The position numbers were made by a program, and so were the translations under genes. Positions 14,301 through 28,056 of a stretch of 64,000 bases of DNA are shown one piece after another. A model generated the notes under the pieces. It did no database searches, was not told the DNA's origin, and saw nothing but the letters and a program-made list of their open reading frames with translations. How positions within the stretch are numbered: the first letter of the stretch is position 1; the number at the start of each line of letters is the position of its first letter. Origin of the DNA: Argopecten irradians (taxonomy: Eukaryota > Mollusca > Bivalvia > Pectinida > Pectinidae); contig NC_091138.1 in NCBI RefSeq assembly GCF_041381155.1, forward strand, positions 18,043,255 through 18,107,254. Direction: 5' to 3'.

Positions 14301-17300
14301 AATATTAAATTCTAGATGTCAGACGTTTAAAGACCACTGGTCATTCGGGATTCATCTGGACGTGTTGTCATGCCAATTGCACTTTTAATACTGTTGCCAT
14401 TTTTGGAAGGCATTTTCCTGGTACAATGGTATACACACAGACCCTGTACTCAAACCATCTGACAGTAACTCAGTATAACGGCATCCCATAGGGCACCTAC
14501 CGGTATGTCCGAACAGGAAACTATCGATTATGAACATTGTATATTAACAGGACAAGTGCCGACAAAAGGCCGTGACAAACAGTTTACCAGGTACAAGTAA
14601 CATTGTTATATTTATAGGACAGAGCGTGTGTATATGGCTAGCTATATATAGTCCTACAGTGACCAGTCGATTTGTAGCCTGGACATTAAAAATGTATCCC
14701 CACTGTGTAGGGATGGTTTGAATAACACAAAATGTTCGCGCATATAGTGTTATCATACTGTACATGACATATTGTCATATCGGACAACATGGGGGGACTG
14801 GTATTCTACTCTTAGCACTTCACCTCTAGGACGCACCGATAGATAGGTTAAGGTGTATCATATAAATTCTTTACCTCTGCGTCGAGACTTTGAAGTCTGC
14901 ATGGGGTAATATTATAATTACAAGGTACCGGCTGGGTTTGGTTTTATATTTCTTTAAGCCCTATAAACGTCTTAGGAAACTTATATGGTCGAAAATTTAT
15001 AAATAGCATGACGAACACTCGTTATACTGATGATAATTTGTGGTTAAATCATTGAAATGTCATTTATTTAATCGCCGATAATAAAAAATATTAAATCCAC
15101 ATTATGAAATTTTACGTACGTATTAAATATTACGATAATCTCAAACACCTATATTTAAACACGCTCTAGGCACAATAGAAGCTCTCATACTTCTTTTTTA
15201 ATTCAGGTTTTAATTTTAACTTGTATTAGAAAATCAATTAATACGTTAGTATAGGTCTAACACTCTCCGTACATGTGCCAGTCCCGACATGACTTTGAGT
15301 AGGTCTCCTATTGAGGCCCGGTGTGAAAGCCTTGGCTAATTATATATTGACTGGCAAGATATAACTCAATTCTATCCCATGAGGCGACCGAGTTAAAGTC
15401 ACTGGTTTTTAAACGAATTTGACAATTTTGTTGCGGGGCTGTACATGAGAGAGCAAATGAACTATAAAAAGTTTAAACTCTATTTACTTTGAATGTAGAA
15501 AACAATAAAAAGTTTATTGTGTAAATGTTCTTCCTTCCTTGAATTGGGGGAGGAATTCCGGTCTGTCCTTTGATTTTGTGTTAACTATTCTATGTGCTTA
15601 CAAAAAATATATGTCTGACATTCCGGTTACAAAATACAATATCGTTGTTAAAACATTAAGATACGTATAGAAGAAAACTTTCTTGGTAAAAAGGGATAGT
15701 GTTGAGAAATAGCTTCTGAAATCACTATGTCTGTACAATTTAAAAGCAAATAGGTAGATGGCGTCACCTTGGCGCACATCATTTAATGTTAGAAACAATA
15801 AGACCTTGTTAACCTTTGAATATTCGAGCATTTAATCCTAAAGATGTGAAATGTGAACGTCAATCAGTCATTATTTCATTATCTAAAGCCACTATACCTA
15901 GTAACGTGTATTTCATATCAATAAATAATTTCGGTAGGTAGTAATTACAGGAAAATCGCAATACGTTTTAATTGAACTTAAGTTGAAGCGCATTTTTAAT
16001 CAATGCCGTATATCACACGTTAGACTTTATATTCAAGCTACGTCGATATATCAAAGTTATAGAAACCTGAGCGTAAAAACTCCAAATAGGGTAAAAGTCT
16101 AAAACTATTTCTAAAACTTTTGAAGTTCTCTTTAATTGATCTGTATTTCACTCTACCAAGTTTCACTGTATGGTCATTATAGATTTTACTCTTTATAGTG
16201 AATCATATTACTCAACCACATTATCGTTAGTGATAGATTTTTTTCCCTTCTGTACGATATTCATACCAAGTATAGTCTTGCCGACAAAGCACTGGCTCTG
16301 TTTTTATAGTCCGATCCTGCGGTTTTAACTCCATATTCAGATATTCAGAATAATGGAATTCTGCCGATAGGACTAGAGTAAATTCAGGCTCGTTTTGTCC
16401 GTACTGATTTTGATTCTTTGCTGGGCTTTAGAGCTAGGTCCGTTATCTAGAGCCTCTTCAGTAAACTACTGTTAGGTAGGTATATAAGGTATTTGAATGT
16501 TGTAAGTATATAATACATTAGAATTGGTGGGCGTTATTTCCTCACAGACATTTAATTATACAAACGTGCTCGTCGATATAGTGGGAACATGCGACGGCAT
16601 TAAATACCGTTTAGAAAAAAAAATATGATAAAATTGACACGTAATTCATTCACTGTACAGGGTATATATAATCCCCGTACGGCTGAGTAGAGCGACAGGC
16701 GGTCCTACATAGCGGAAACTAATTTTTGAGGTGACATATCTTAATTCTAATGCAAATACATGCATGTTCCTATAGAGAGGATCCTTATGGTAAAACATGC
16801 TATAAATGTATACATGTACATTTATACATACTATCTTATCGATCTGGTAAAATCGAGTATGCATATATTTATCTGTGGTATACATAATTTATATTCAATA
16901 TTAGCGTTAGCGATATGGATTATATGAATATGTATATTTTATTTAACCCATACCTATATCAGTCGTACACATTTATAATATCTAAAGTCACGCTGTTTAA
17001 CTGATTAAAGCCCTAGGCTGGAGACGGACCTCAATCTGATATCGACTTTAACCCAGTACCTAGACTGTTAATCAAGACAAATATTTAAATGTAGCATTGA
17101 TATTTTTCTCCTGGCTAAATATTTGAATGGTACCATGTGTACTTATCGGAACTGTTGATATTTAACACCGGTAAGTTTTACCATATGTTAGACTTGGCAG
17201 TTAGTGACACAAATACAAGGAGCTCCAGTCGGAAGGATTTATTACAAGTGGTTTATATAAGACCACCACATTGATGGTGTGTAACCTTAATCTTATCCAC

Positions 17301-19710
17301 CTTCGATATGTAGATTTAGACCCTAGTTACGGTATCGGTAATGGAGAGCAATGAATCACTAGATAGACTTACAAAATCCACGGGTAAATAAAACTACTTT
17401 TATTGCTCTCAAGGACTTGAGGTCAGGTTTGATTGGGATGTAATTTATTTCATTGTGTTGGTGTGAAAATGACACTATGGAATGGCTTAAATCAAAAGTC
17501 CAAAGTCATGCTTTATGTCGGGAGTTATGGAGGATTGGAAATGGTCCAGATGCTGACCGGGGCTTTGTGTACAGTACTTGGTTATATAAGGGAGGGATGA
17601 ATTATAAAATCAAATCTACATTGACATTTATATGTAAATGTTTTATGACACAGATTAAGGTACACGAGTTAAACATAGAAATGGGTCGACTTAAACTACT
17701 CTTATTTGGGTGTTGATGGCCTACGAGCTCGTAGTAATTTATGAGACTTTGAGAACGATTACGACTTTGAAGTTAATACTTCTATGAAACGAAGAATAAA
17801 AAGGATTGCATGCAACTTAACGGGTAAATAGGGAAGAAAATAAGGTATGCCTTCTAGTTAGACATGTACAATGAGAGATGTAAATAGCAATCAAAACTCC
17901 AAACCAAATACAGCAAGAAAACTTAGAAAGGTAACTACGTAAACATGTGGTGGTTAGAGTGAAATACCCGGACAATCCTTTTAATATTCAGCTTGTGACA
18001 CATCCATGTCTAAGAGACGACTCTTCAACAATCCAAATGGTAATATTCGGAACAGACAGATGACTATATTGGGGATAGATACATCAACAATCCACGTGAA
18101 TAATTGGGGATATACACATCAACAATCCACGTGACTATTGAGGATAGACACATCAACAATGCATGTGACTAATTGCGGACAGACATATCAACAATCCAGG
18201 TGAGTAATATTGGGGACAGACACATCAACAATCCGGGTGACAATATTGGGGATTGACACATTATCAATCCACGTGACTATTTTGGGACAGAGTTATCAAC
18301 AATACACGTGACTATTGAGGACAAACACATCTACAACCCACATGACTTATTTGGGATAGACACGTCAACAATCCAGGTGACTATATTTGGGACAGACACC
18401 TCAACAATCCACGTGACTAATTTGGTACAGAGACATCAACAATCCACGTGACTTTTGAGGACAAACACATTTACAACCCACATGACTTATTTGGGATAGA
18501 CACATCAACAATCCAGGTGACTATATTTGGGATTGACACATTATCAATCCACGTGACTATTTTGGGACAGAGTTATCAACAATACACGTGACTATTGAGG
18601 ACAAACACATCTACAACCCACATGACTTATTGAGGACAAACACATCTACAACCCACATGACTTATTTGGGATAGACACGTCAACAATCCAGGTGACTATA
18701 TTTGGAATAGACACATCAACAATCCACGTGACTATGGAGGGTAGACATCTCAACAATCCAGGTGACTATATTTTGGACAGACACATCAACAATCCACGTG
18801 ACTAATTTGGGATGGACACATCAACAATCCGTGTGACTTTTGAGGACAAACACATCTACAACCCACATGACTATCGGGGACAGATATATCAACAATCCAC
18901 GTGACTATTGGGGACAGACACGCCATCAATCCATGAATGCGATTATAAGGAACGTTCTTTTATAAGGGGGGGAGGGAGAGAGACATATAGATTCTATAGG
19001 TTATGATTGTGTGATGTGGTTTAGACTAAAAAATGTATATTCAGTGTATTGAACGCAAAAGTTGGTTTAATTTTAAGAATAGTTGTATTGAGCAAATTAG
19101 TTTTTGTATAGATATACCTAATACTGATAAAGTACATGGATCCAAAATATATTTTTAGGTGATTCTAGATTACATTACACATAGAAAATTGTGTGTCTTT
19201 TAATACATCAGGGTTTGTAAAGCATACATTAACACTATAATGTACTTTTAATGACAATTCGCTATCAGTTTGTGATATGTTCATAGAGATTTTGTCGTAT
19301 TTATAACACACACAAAAGTCATATAATTAGTTCTTTTGAAAAATGACCTTACCGAAAACTGGGAGTCTTGTCTTGTTTGGGTCTCCATACGTAACCTCGA
19401 CTCCCTCGGGTATGGCAGCAGCGTTATAATTGGGGTAGGACATGGCCATCCTTGACCCCCTCCGACTCTCCCTCCCCAGGGCACTCATACTTTTCCTTGT
19501 GGGATACGAGTTTTCATTGGCGAGCGGACGACTGGACATTCCGAAGTTTGGGTGGGACCCGGGTCTGTCCCCGGCCCTGGACACTCCTCGAACTCCTAAA
19601 TTGTCCGGGTTCTCCATTCTGGACAACGGATGTTCAATTTGAGGTAAACTTACTCCAACTTTCTGCCCTGGTCCCGAAAAGGACGGGCGAGGTATTCCTA
19701 CCTGTGACAT
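2313..19710 (-). CDS. EFCAB6-like: multi-EF-hand protein, EFCAB6-like, 16 exons, about 971 aa
   Basis: Exons in transcript order: 19353-19710, 12451-12548, 12064-12161, 11477-11731, 11037-11174, 10648-10772, 10217-10291, 7914-8062, 7196-7392, 5412-5522, 4872-5048, 4247-4549, 3672-3915, 3212-3384, 2854-3025, 2313-2555. Phases agree at every junction and the sum is 972 codons with stop. ATG at 19708-19710 (MSQVG) is the first ATG in frame. Residues 1-150 are Ser/Arg/Pro-rich and look disordered. From about 155 onward, degenerate EF-hand pairs follow one another: FKDMDPEQKGNVSREAL, LPLDDDGNVKYADF, MDPYGTGFVQRDEF, LDKKNVGYLSLPEF. Many loops lack the full set of acidic ligands, as is usual in EFCAB6 (human about 1500 aa; this one is shorter). 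The human protein is described as a DJ-1-binding, testis-rich protein, so a flagellar or sperm role here is inference. Exon 9 may instead end at 7184 (see findings), giving 975 aa. Confidence 0.8.
6664..7000. repeat. degenerate ~60-bp tandem repeat in an EF-hand gene intron
   Basis: About six diverged units built around CTGGAAGTAGTTCTATGGAA, then GGCAGTAACCATGGCAACTA and AATTCGAGTAATTGTT. It lies in the intron between exons 9 and 10 (5523-7195). Units differ by many substitutions and one is short, so the array is old. Apart from short chance frames the rest of this intron shows nothing. Confidence 0.6.
9229..9402. mobile_element. short MITE with ~19-bp terminal inverted repeats
   Basis: The left end reads ATGTCGATTTCGAGATA and the right end TATCTCGAAATCGACGTA, inverted copies of each other about 175 bp apart. 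A second inner pair (ACCGACGT near both ends) extends the symmetry. The middle contains a TGACGTCA palindrome. No coding capacity. It sits in the intron between exons 7 and 8 of the EF-hand gene; the rest of that intron (8063-10216) is AT-rich and empty as far as I can see. Confidence 0.65.
12549..17995. other. first intron of the EF-hand gene, proximal part
   Basis: AT-rich intron sequence between exon 2 and the E-box minisatellite. I see no exon-like frames, no RNA genes and no clear transposon ends. The open frames here (for example 13304-13531 and 17453-17716) have no family features I recognise. Confidence 0.5.
17996..18935. repeat. minisatellite, ~36-bp units with CACGTG E-box core
   Basis: About 26 imperfect units of the form ACATCAACAATCCACGTGAC followed by TATTTGGGGACAGAC. 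Most units keep CCACGTGACT, so the E-box palindrome CACGTG recurs roughly every 36 bp; variants read CCAGGTGACT or CCCACATGACT. A higher-order block is duplicated: the run beginning GATTGACACATTATCAATCC occurs near 18252 and again near 18532. Located in the first intron of the EF-hand gene, about 0.4 kb from exon 1. Confidence 0.85.
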
Positions 19711-22700
19711 TTTTGTCGTCTTTAACGACACCCGTATAATTAATTAAATTTCTGTAAATATCCTGTGTATGGAATATGGTTTCCTCCAATGTTTGCTAAC
19801 AAGACCCCATAGGCCACCATAGACTTGTATAGGAACCACGGGATAGTCCGTAAGGCTCAAACACCGAGTAGTCCTTAGCAACGCTACCCGGTTACCCCGG
19901 CACACACACTTGTCATTAATTTGCGCATGTATCGATAAGTCTGTATTATTTCCCGTGTCTTTTTGTTAACGCGCTATTCAAAACAGATCAGCCATAAAAG
20001 ACTTAAATACAAAAGCTCGACCCTTTATATATATACCGTAGGTACACACATACACACAAAATCGGTAGGTACCCGTAATTCCTACCCATTTAGCGGCAAA
20101 TACCGAGTGTCGTTGTATTAGTTGTAATCAGGACGGTCCGGCCAGGTAACGATCACAGGCGAGGAACAATTGGAAGGAAAATCTATATCTACCACAGGTC
20201 GTGTTCAGGTATAATCACAGGTATATAGCATTCACTCTTTTGTTTTATAAATAAAACACATATTTGTGTAAACTCATCTATATTCATGTTGTATGTGAAA
20301 TTTGTCGCAGCTATTTCTGATATTTTTTTAATTTCTTTAAACGTACCTCGCTACTTCCGATTGGTGACATAACATTCGCTAGGTATAACCTGTAAGTTTA
20401 TCTACCGATGGAAAATTATAATAATTGATATGAGGTAGCACGGCCTACGTGTACATCGTGTTGTACCACAAACGTATATCGTGTCCAATCAGTTTCGTGA
20501 TTAGGTGAAATCAGATTTTCTCTATGATAACATGCTGTATAATGTGTTAACAGAAACATGAACTTAACAGTCGATTTCACTCCGTGTCACGAAAGCTCTC
20601 ATTAAAGCGACCGGGACAAATACTGTTTCTCGGCGGGTGGCCGACTCTCGATTGTTTACTAACACGTTACGTAGGTCGAATTTCTTCTTTACAATAATCA
20701 TCAAATAGGAAATCGAGAACTACTCACGTAAGACATTATAAGAAGTTGCGCTTAATGTAGTTCCCTTTCTTTGCGTCTGCCACTATGGTAAAATCTTTCC
20801 GTACAGACAACCCCTTACATTTGTAACGTTGTGTTATATGGTATATTTTCCCGTATGATTGTTCACGAGCAAAGGACATTGATAAATATTTCTATGCGAA
20901 TGATTTTCAAAATAGTTTGCACGTGATTCGTTTTTTACACGATCGTCTCTCGTATCATGTCCAGTGGTGATTTGTGTCATAAGGTTCTTTGTCCAACTTC
21001 TTTGGGCGAGATATTGTGAGCTTAAACTGCATCAGATGATGTAAAGTCATTACATTGCGCGTAACTTGTGAGTCAGTGGATTGCGCAAAACATAATTCCA
21101 GACATTCATTTGTGTAGGTCAGATATTGGATTTGCAGAAAATTTCATGAATATGTTTAGATTTCACTACCAGAAAACAGTCTGGAGTTAACAATTGGTAA
21201 ACGAAACCAATGATGTTTCTGGCATTCATCACATCCAAAAGTCGTTTTTCATGGAGAAAGCTATTCAACTTGATTTACATGACAATATACCGACAACAAA
21301 GAGTGATCCTTGGGGTTTACCGTAATGTTTTAAAAAGAACATCATGAAAAGTATTGCATTGTCATGACAGTGTCGTAAGCGATCGATAATTTTCATCGAT
21401 TTGTATATTTTTGTATTTTGTTTTGTCCTCGAATGGGTTGAACAGAAAATGAATGCCACATAACATGACAATTAACAAACTCGAATTCACGAGGGAAAAT
21501 TAACAACAAGTCAAACCAGGATTCAAGACAAAGGCAATAGGGTCGAGGCTGATTGATACTTCATATTATAGACATAATTAAGATGAATCTCATCTCAAAT
21601 ATAAGTCTCACTGGCAGTCAATAGATGTGTTTATCAGGAGACTGTTATTGTATTTGGATAGAGAGAGATGCAAAATAGAGAGAGATGCAAACCAATAAAC
21701 ACAGACCTCGTATCAAGGTAATCAAAGATTCGTCCATCAATCTCGTCATTTTTTTAAGTAATCGTAAACTCAAAGTTTGATCCGCTGTCGGTATATCAGA
21801 AATCGTATTCTAAATCGACACTCCTCTACGAGCAGGTTCAGAGCTTCATTTGCCACGTGGTACCTCATTAAAGTTTGAATTGGTCATTATTTGGATATAC
21901 ATAATGTATTGCCAAATTGTGGAAAACATATATGGTTCGTCATTAGAAGGTGGTTAAGGCATCATGACCCATTTATAAAGCTCAACATGTCCCATCAAAC
22001 AGCTGGTTCTGGATCTCGGCTGGATTTACCGTGATTTGGAAAATGTGTAACAGGAAATTAATTAGATATTTCTGTTTACTTAACTCTCATATTTCACACA
22101 ACATGTGAGAACCTAATCGTGTTCAGTCGATACGACTAGAACCTAATCGTGTTCAGTCGATACGACTACAATGGCATTGGAAACTGTTTATAACATATAT
22201 TGATAATTCATTTTAAGTCGTTCCATGTTATTCAATAATTTTATAGAACACTTAAATATCGATAGAATTCCATAGAAGCATACACATCAATGCACGTACA
22301 TGACACGAAAATCGAAGTTTAAGATAAAGCAACAATAGATATGGTATTCTGTGTGGTTTGCCGTCTGACTGCGGAACACATGCCAACGTTACCACGGATT
22401 ATCCGGACTCCACCGACTACTCGGGATTACAGATTATGAACCTGTTTGTAAACCCCTGACAATGAAATAACGTTATCAGAAACCCATTAAGTGGTTGTCT
22501 CCCCGTGTATTGCCCGGCCTGACTTTTGGTCGCGTCTCTCGTGGGGGTCCCCGATAGGACGATACAGCATGCTATTCTAGGCTCGTGTTAAACTTGAGTC
22601 GTTTGGACTGGATTCATGGGGTCCTTGTGACTTACTATCAACTAGTATAAAATACTGGACTAAAATAGCATTTTCCGTCATATAACCAGCCCAGGTTTTG

Positions 22701-25390
22701 GAATTCTTGACGAAACTATAGTCCAATATCATAACGAATTCCTCACAGTCCCAGATGCTTTCCATTTTCACCTGCATAAACAAGAAGCGAATCCAAAACT
22801 CTGAGCCCTTTTCTGTCCTGTTTCTCTTCAATAGTATGCGTGATTTTTTGATTCTATCCCCTGACCGAGACGCACCATGAAAACAATGGTAGTTTCTGCT
22901 CCTTCTTAGCATAAAGGGAGTGGGGCGACTAAGTTTGACCGGGTGGGGTATGCTGTCCGATGTCTCTGTCGGTATTCTTCAGTAAGATAGCACTATGAAA
23001 TAGCAATAGTTTCCACTTTTTCAAAAATACACAACACAAACAAACCGCAGTCACTCAAAATATACATACATTCACATACACAACACATTGCATACAAGGG
23101 CGCCATTCATTAAATGACCGTATACATGCTGCTATCAAACCAACCAAGTAAGCGAGACTGTGCATGGCATAGCCTTAACTCTTATGCTCGATTTCTTCTG
23201 CGAAGGAGATTACGTTTTGCTTCGAAGTCATCTTTTCTATACCCCCTTCACATTTGTTTTCACACAGAATTGTATTTTTATGATCTAACTATCATGAACA
23301 AGAGGATTAGTGAAGAAATCGTTTCTATTGTCTTCTCACTTTTGCGAAATAATGGCTGGTTATTTTTTTTCATATTTGTTTTGTATTACATGAAATCGAA
23401 CAACAATGAAATATTGAAAAAAAATCCATCATATTGTTATCGGAAGGAAACCAGAGACATGCTTCAGACAAATGAACGGACAGGTATAGGAAATATATAT
23501 CCGACGATATCATGGTGCGACACGAGATATCAATAAAATGTCTCCCGCTAATCTATTGATCAGTTTGGGTTAATATCTAACTCGACTAACAATCGTATAC
23601 ATATATTGGTATTTAGAACATTTTAACATGTTGACGTGCCTACTCCGGAGCCATGCAGGCATACCAACGCCAAGACCATAAAATTTCACACTAATTCACT
23701 AAACCTCCCCTACGTATTTACTATAACATTCGATCTGCCTTAACATTATCTACCATTAAACACATTGCTCGAGTCAACACACCTGAAACATCAACTCAGG
23801 TTTTATTAACCACAAGCGTCCATCTGAATTCACACCCACCGTCCGGGTTCTATAGTTTGGAATCGATCTTTTTATTCTCTCCATTTTGTTATTAAATCAC
23901 TCTCCCTGTGAACTATTTGTTCGTATTGAAGTCAACGAGAGCATTTGATTTTATAATGTACCGTCGTTTTAGGGTGAAGTTTATGTGATTCACGCTATAG
24001 AATTCACTTTATGTAGAGTTCAAAGACGATCTGGTCAATACATTAGACATCAATACCATATATCGGGGAAGCCGCATAGACCTGTGTGTATACGAATTAA
24101 GTGTTACGGCTGATATATATGTACAAGTGCAACCTACTTGTACAGAGACTTTATAAAGTTAAACCTCGGGATAAAGCAGACGATGTAACCTTCTGCTAAC
24201 AGAAAATGTTGTGAAATGTACATCATAACTCATCATCGACCAAAAATCAAAAGTTGTTACCTTCTGAATCACCGATAAAATCTAAATCTTTGTCATACTT
24301 TAAGACCCACGTACACAACCTCCAAACGATCACGTACACAAACTCCAAAACGATAACAGAAGAGCGAATATCATGATTACATCGAAATAGCCAACGATTC
24401 TATTCACATTTCTTTTCGTGCTGCCTTTGACATGGTCGATGCAACTTCCAATTCCAATTTCTCCAAATAGTCTATTTACTTCTAAATATTTTCATTTAAG
24501 ATTAACTTCGTTGACTTGTTTAGTTTTTAGCATTTTGCCATGACAACTGAAGAGGATAGTATGTTTGTATTTGCGATACCGTACAATTCATGGGGAATGA
24601 CTTGAACTTTAAAACTTGGATTTCTAATCCATCAATCACTGACCAGTATCATACAATATGTAAGGTCTGGTACGACACACAGCATTCACTGCTTGATATA
24701 AATCAAAGATCTCGGCCATATTACGTTTCAATGATAATTTTAGCAAAGGCGTCCAAATACTAGGTGTTGACATATCGACGTTTCAAGATCACACAGCTAT
24801 GAACGTGTGTCGCAGTATGCAAGGATGACTGTGAAGAGAGCGGTTACATAGCTTAAGTGAACATTGAGGAGTACTACAATCCTTATCGACATTCAGGACC
24901 AAAACGTGCCCAAAGCATGAAGGACACCTTATTAAGTGTGTTCGCTAAATACGCCAGGACATCACCCCCTGTATGGATGGCAATGATAAACAGATATAAT
25001 GTAACTCTGGAATTCAACTCCTACTGTGCCCAGACACCTTAAAACACTTCATTGGTGCATTTATTATCACAGAACACATATCAGTGTTTTTTCAATAGAG
25101 ATCAAAGATGTAACATGAACTGCAATTTCTAGAGTGCTACGAGCTACTGCTTTATTGACGAAAGAACAGTTACGTCACACATTACTGAAAAGCCGTAACA
25201 CAAAATTTATTTTTTCAAGTTTATCGAGAACTTTCGATGGCTTATATTCATCTTGGTCACTTTAATTGTTGACCCTGTTTTGTTATTTTGTTGCAGGTAT
25301 TTCTTATCATATTACTAAGTCCTTTCCATGTCATTAATCTATGTTCAACACATTTTTTTCTCAATTTGAAAGTAAATTATTCTGTTAAAG
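19711..25390. other. 5' flank of the EF-hand gene and gene-poor intergenic DNA
   Basis: Upstream region of the EF-hand gene followed by sequence with no gene I can support. No TATA box stands out near 19740. A 32-bp direct duplication containing CGTGTTCAGTCGATACGACTA lies at 22107-22170. The longest open frame is 140 codons at 23114-23536 on the + strand, ending right at an AATAAA, but it has no recognisable domain. Confidence 0.4.
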
Positions 25391-25793
25391 AGTGAATTTG
25401 CGATCGGCATTTTGGTCCTATTCTTGCTACAGATAGGACCAAACATCCTCGATACCCCATGGGTTTCGATCACTTACGATCTCTACACCCCTGGACTATA
25501 TCATTGTAAAATTGGATGCAATAGAACAGAACGGGTAATTTAGTCATTTGATGCACATCAAAAGAGACGTATAACGGTACACTGTGGTTGGCTGTTGGGC
25601 TTTGAAGTTGGGCGTCGCTCTCTCTGTAGTCTTCAAAGGAAATTTTTGCGAGCCGGCTTTGATTGGTTCAGATTGTTTCCTCTGAGCCGCCTTCAGTTTT
25701 ACTATGAGATAGTCCAGGGGTGTAGAGATCGTAAGTGATCGGAACTCCTGGAGTATCGAGGATGAGGACCAAAATGCGGATAGCAAATTCATT
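25391..25793. mobile_element. fold-back (long inverted-repeat) element
   Basis: The left arm (25391-25510) and right arm (25696-25793) are inverted copies. Both carry GATCACTTACGATCTCTACA or its complement, and CCCCTGGACTAT next to the loop. The left arm has an extra segment of about 24 bp that is itself a small palindrome (GGTCCTAT...ATAGGACC). The spacer is about 185 bp. Weakly similar half-arms occur near 41500 and 53210-53275, so this is probably a dispersed family. Confidence 0.7.
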
Positions 25794-28056
25794 CAGCAAT
25801 TTAACTTTGACAGGATAATTTACTTTGTAAAACATAATGTGCTGTGCATAAAATAACAGAAATTGACGAATTAAAAAATAGACAGCCTAAGGCTGGTTTT
25901 CATCTCGTCGTAACGCTATCGCTTTCTAAAACTATAACGTGTACAGTAATGTAATATAGTTTGCGGAATCGAATGGAATGTAATATTATTACTGGGATTC
26001 TTGTTATCAATAACAAATATTACAAATTCTTAAAACCAATATGGCAAAGCCTATTATCAAACATCATTACTTATCTTGCCCTGGTCTAGGACGAGTTAAA
26101 ATTGAATCTAATAAAGTTACAATTTTATCACAGGATAACAGGGACTGACGTAAACAATGTCAAATCATAGAATGTAATGCCTTGATGACAAATACTGTCA
26201 TAATGCTTCATCACGTTGCGAAGTCAATTCAACAATACACATCGTGAAAGTCACAAGTTGTACAACTCAAAAGATAATGAAACATGCAAACCATTGCGTG
26301 TGTTTATTTCTATTTTTTTTCAAGACAATAAAAATGTCAAAATGCTCAAACCGATTCCACAACACCATGTTTGACCAAGATAGAACCGCTGGAATAAAGC
26401 CAATGTGCCGCAGTCCAATGTGAAGAACTAAAAGGTTATGTTTTTACAGGAGAGAGTTGATCTTTAATAGACTAAGTGACTTTGAGTACCGGTAGGACGA
26501 AAACCTACAATTATCGCACTCCGGATAAAATTTAAAACGATCGGTCAACAGACAGCCAATTCAATAAAGTAAACATCCACCCAAACTGTTTAAAGTTTAA
26601 CAATGATAAATGTATGTCTATATAATACTTATAAACTTTCCTCTTGATTAGCACCAGGTGAGTATCTCAGGTAAGTAAGCCAGGTAAGTAGATCGAAAGG
26701 TAATGTTATATAGCATTAACATACCTACATACACCTGAGTAACCAATGATCTACATAGCTCCTTGTTGATCCAGTGTATAACAAACTTTCTTGGCTCTTT
26801 CCTAATCTATACTACCGTTTTAGGAAATATGTTAATGCTACGGGAATAGTATTAATTCATGTAGATAATTTTCAGTACAGTATAAAAAGTTCTAAAATAT
26901 TTTAAAAACGTAAAAGATTGTATGATTATTTGATAAAGCCAATCTGTCAGACGGACAACAAAATCCCACCATTTAACTCTGGTTTTACAGGTAAACAGTT
27001 GCCCGGAATTACAGTGATTTACGGAATCACTATCACTCACTTCTAAATACCTGGACAAACAATAGGTAGACTAGTTTAATCACTACTGTCCACAAAGTAT
27101 AGACTAATGTCAATCATAGACATCCATTGTGTCTAGATCTGGAGAAGGGGCGGATGAAAATGCACTTTACTCGTATAAGCGTCTTTGTGGTAACGATAAT
27201 TTTCATAGAAATTAGTTTCTAAGGTTTTGCAAGTACAATGTACACGCATTCACTAGTGACGATGTGTGCAGATGCATCAAGCAATTATATACTAATTCTA
27301 AAAGACAATGTTAAAGAGATTCAACATCAAAACATTAATGTACTGGAACATTCGATATAGATATATAATGATATAAGAATGTTTTGTTTTGACAGCTACC
27401 AGAAAACAATTTAATTACAAAGCTGAACTCTTTTTTGTAATTTTCATTTTTTATATGAACAATTTGATAAATTCATTTTTTTAAATTTGACATTAATACG
27501 GTGGCTTCTTTTTCTAACACTTATACGGTAAACGACACGGACCAACACAACAGTGAGTAAGGCGAAACCGAACACGAGAAAATGTAAGTTAAAACATTGG
27601 TCAATATTTCATAAGTGTGGTAGAAGTTAATTTTAGTTTGCACAAGTTTAAAGTTCAAGTGGTACTAGTGTTCAATTCTAATGTGCCGATGTTGTGTGAA
27701 AAAGATTCAAGTTTTGTTATTGTAATTCTCTGAAGATGAACGTTTTACAAACAAGCAACACAATGAAGCCATTTTCACCCCACTTTTCCTTAATTTATCC
27801 AAATACCATCTTTATCATAAATCAAACTTTCTGTAGACGAAGTAAACCTTATTTCACCATCAACTTAACTTTCCACAGTCTAATTTAAAGCTTAATTCTA
27901 TGAGTCGACTTTTTAGAGACGGAACAGAAGTACGATCTTGTCATCTTTCTATAGACGAAACTAAAACATGATTTTACCATCAACTTTTCCTCCTAAACTT
28001 ACATTCAAATGTAAGAAACTGAAACACCTGACAAATAAAGTGTAGTCTACCTGTTT

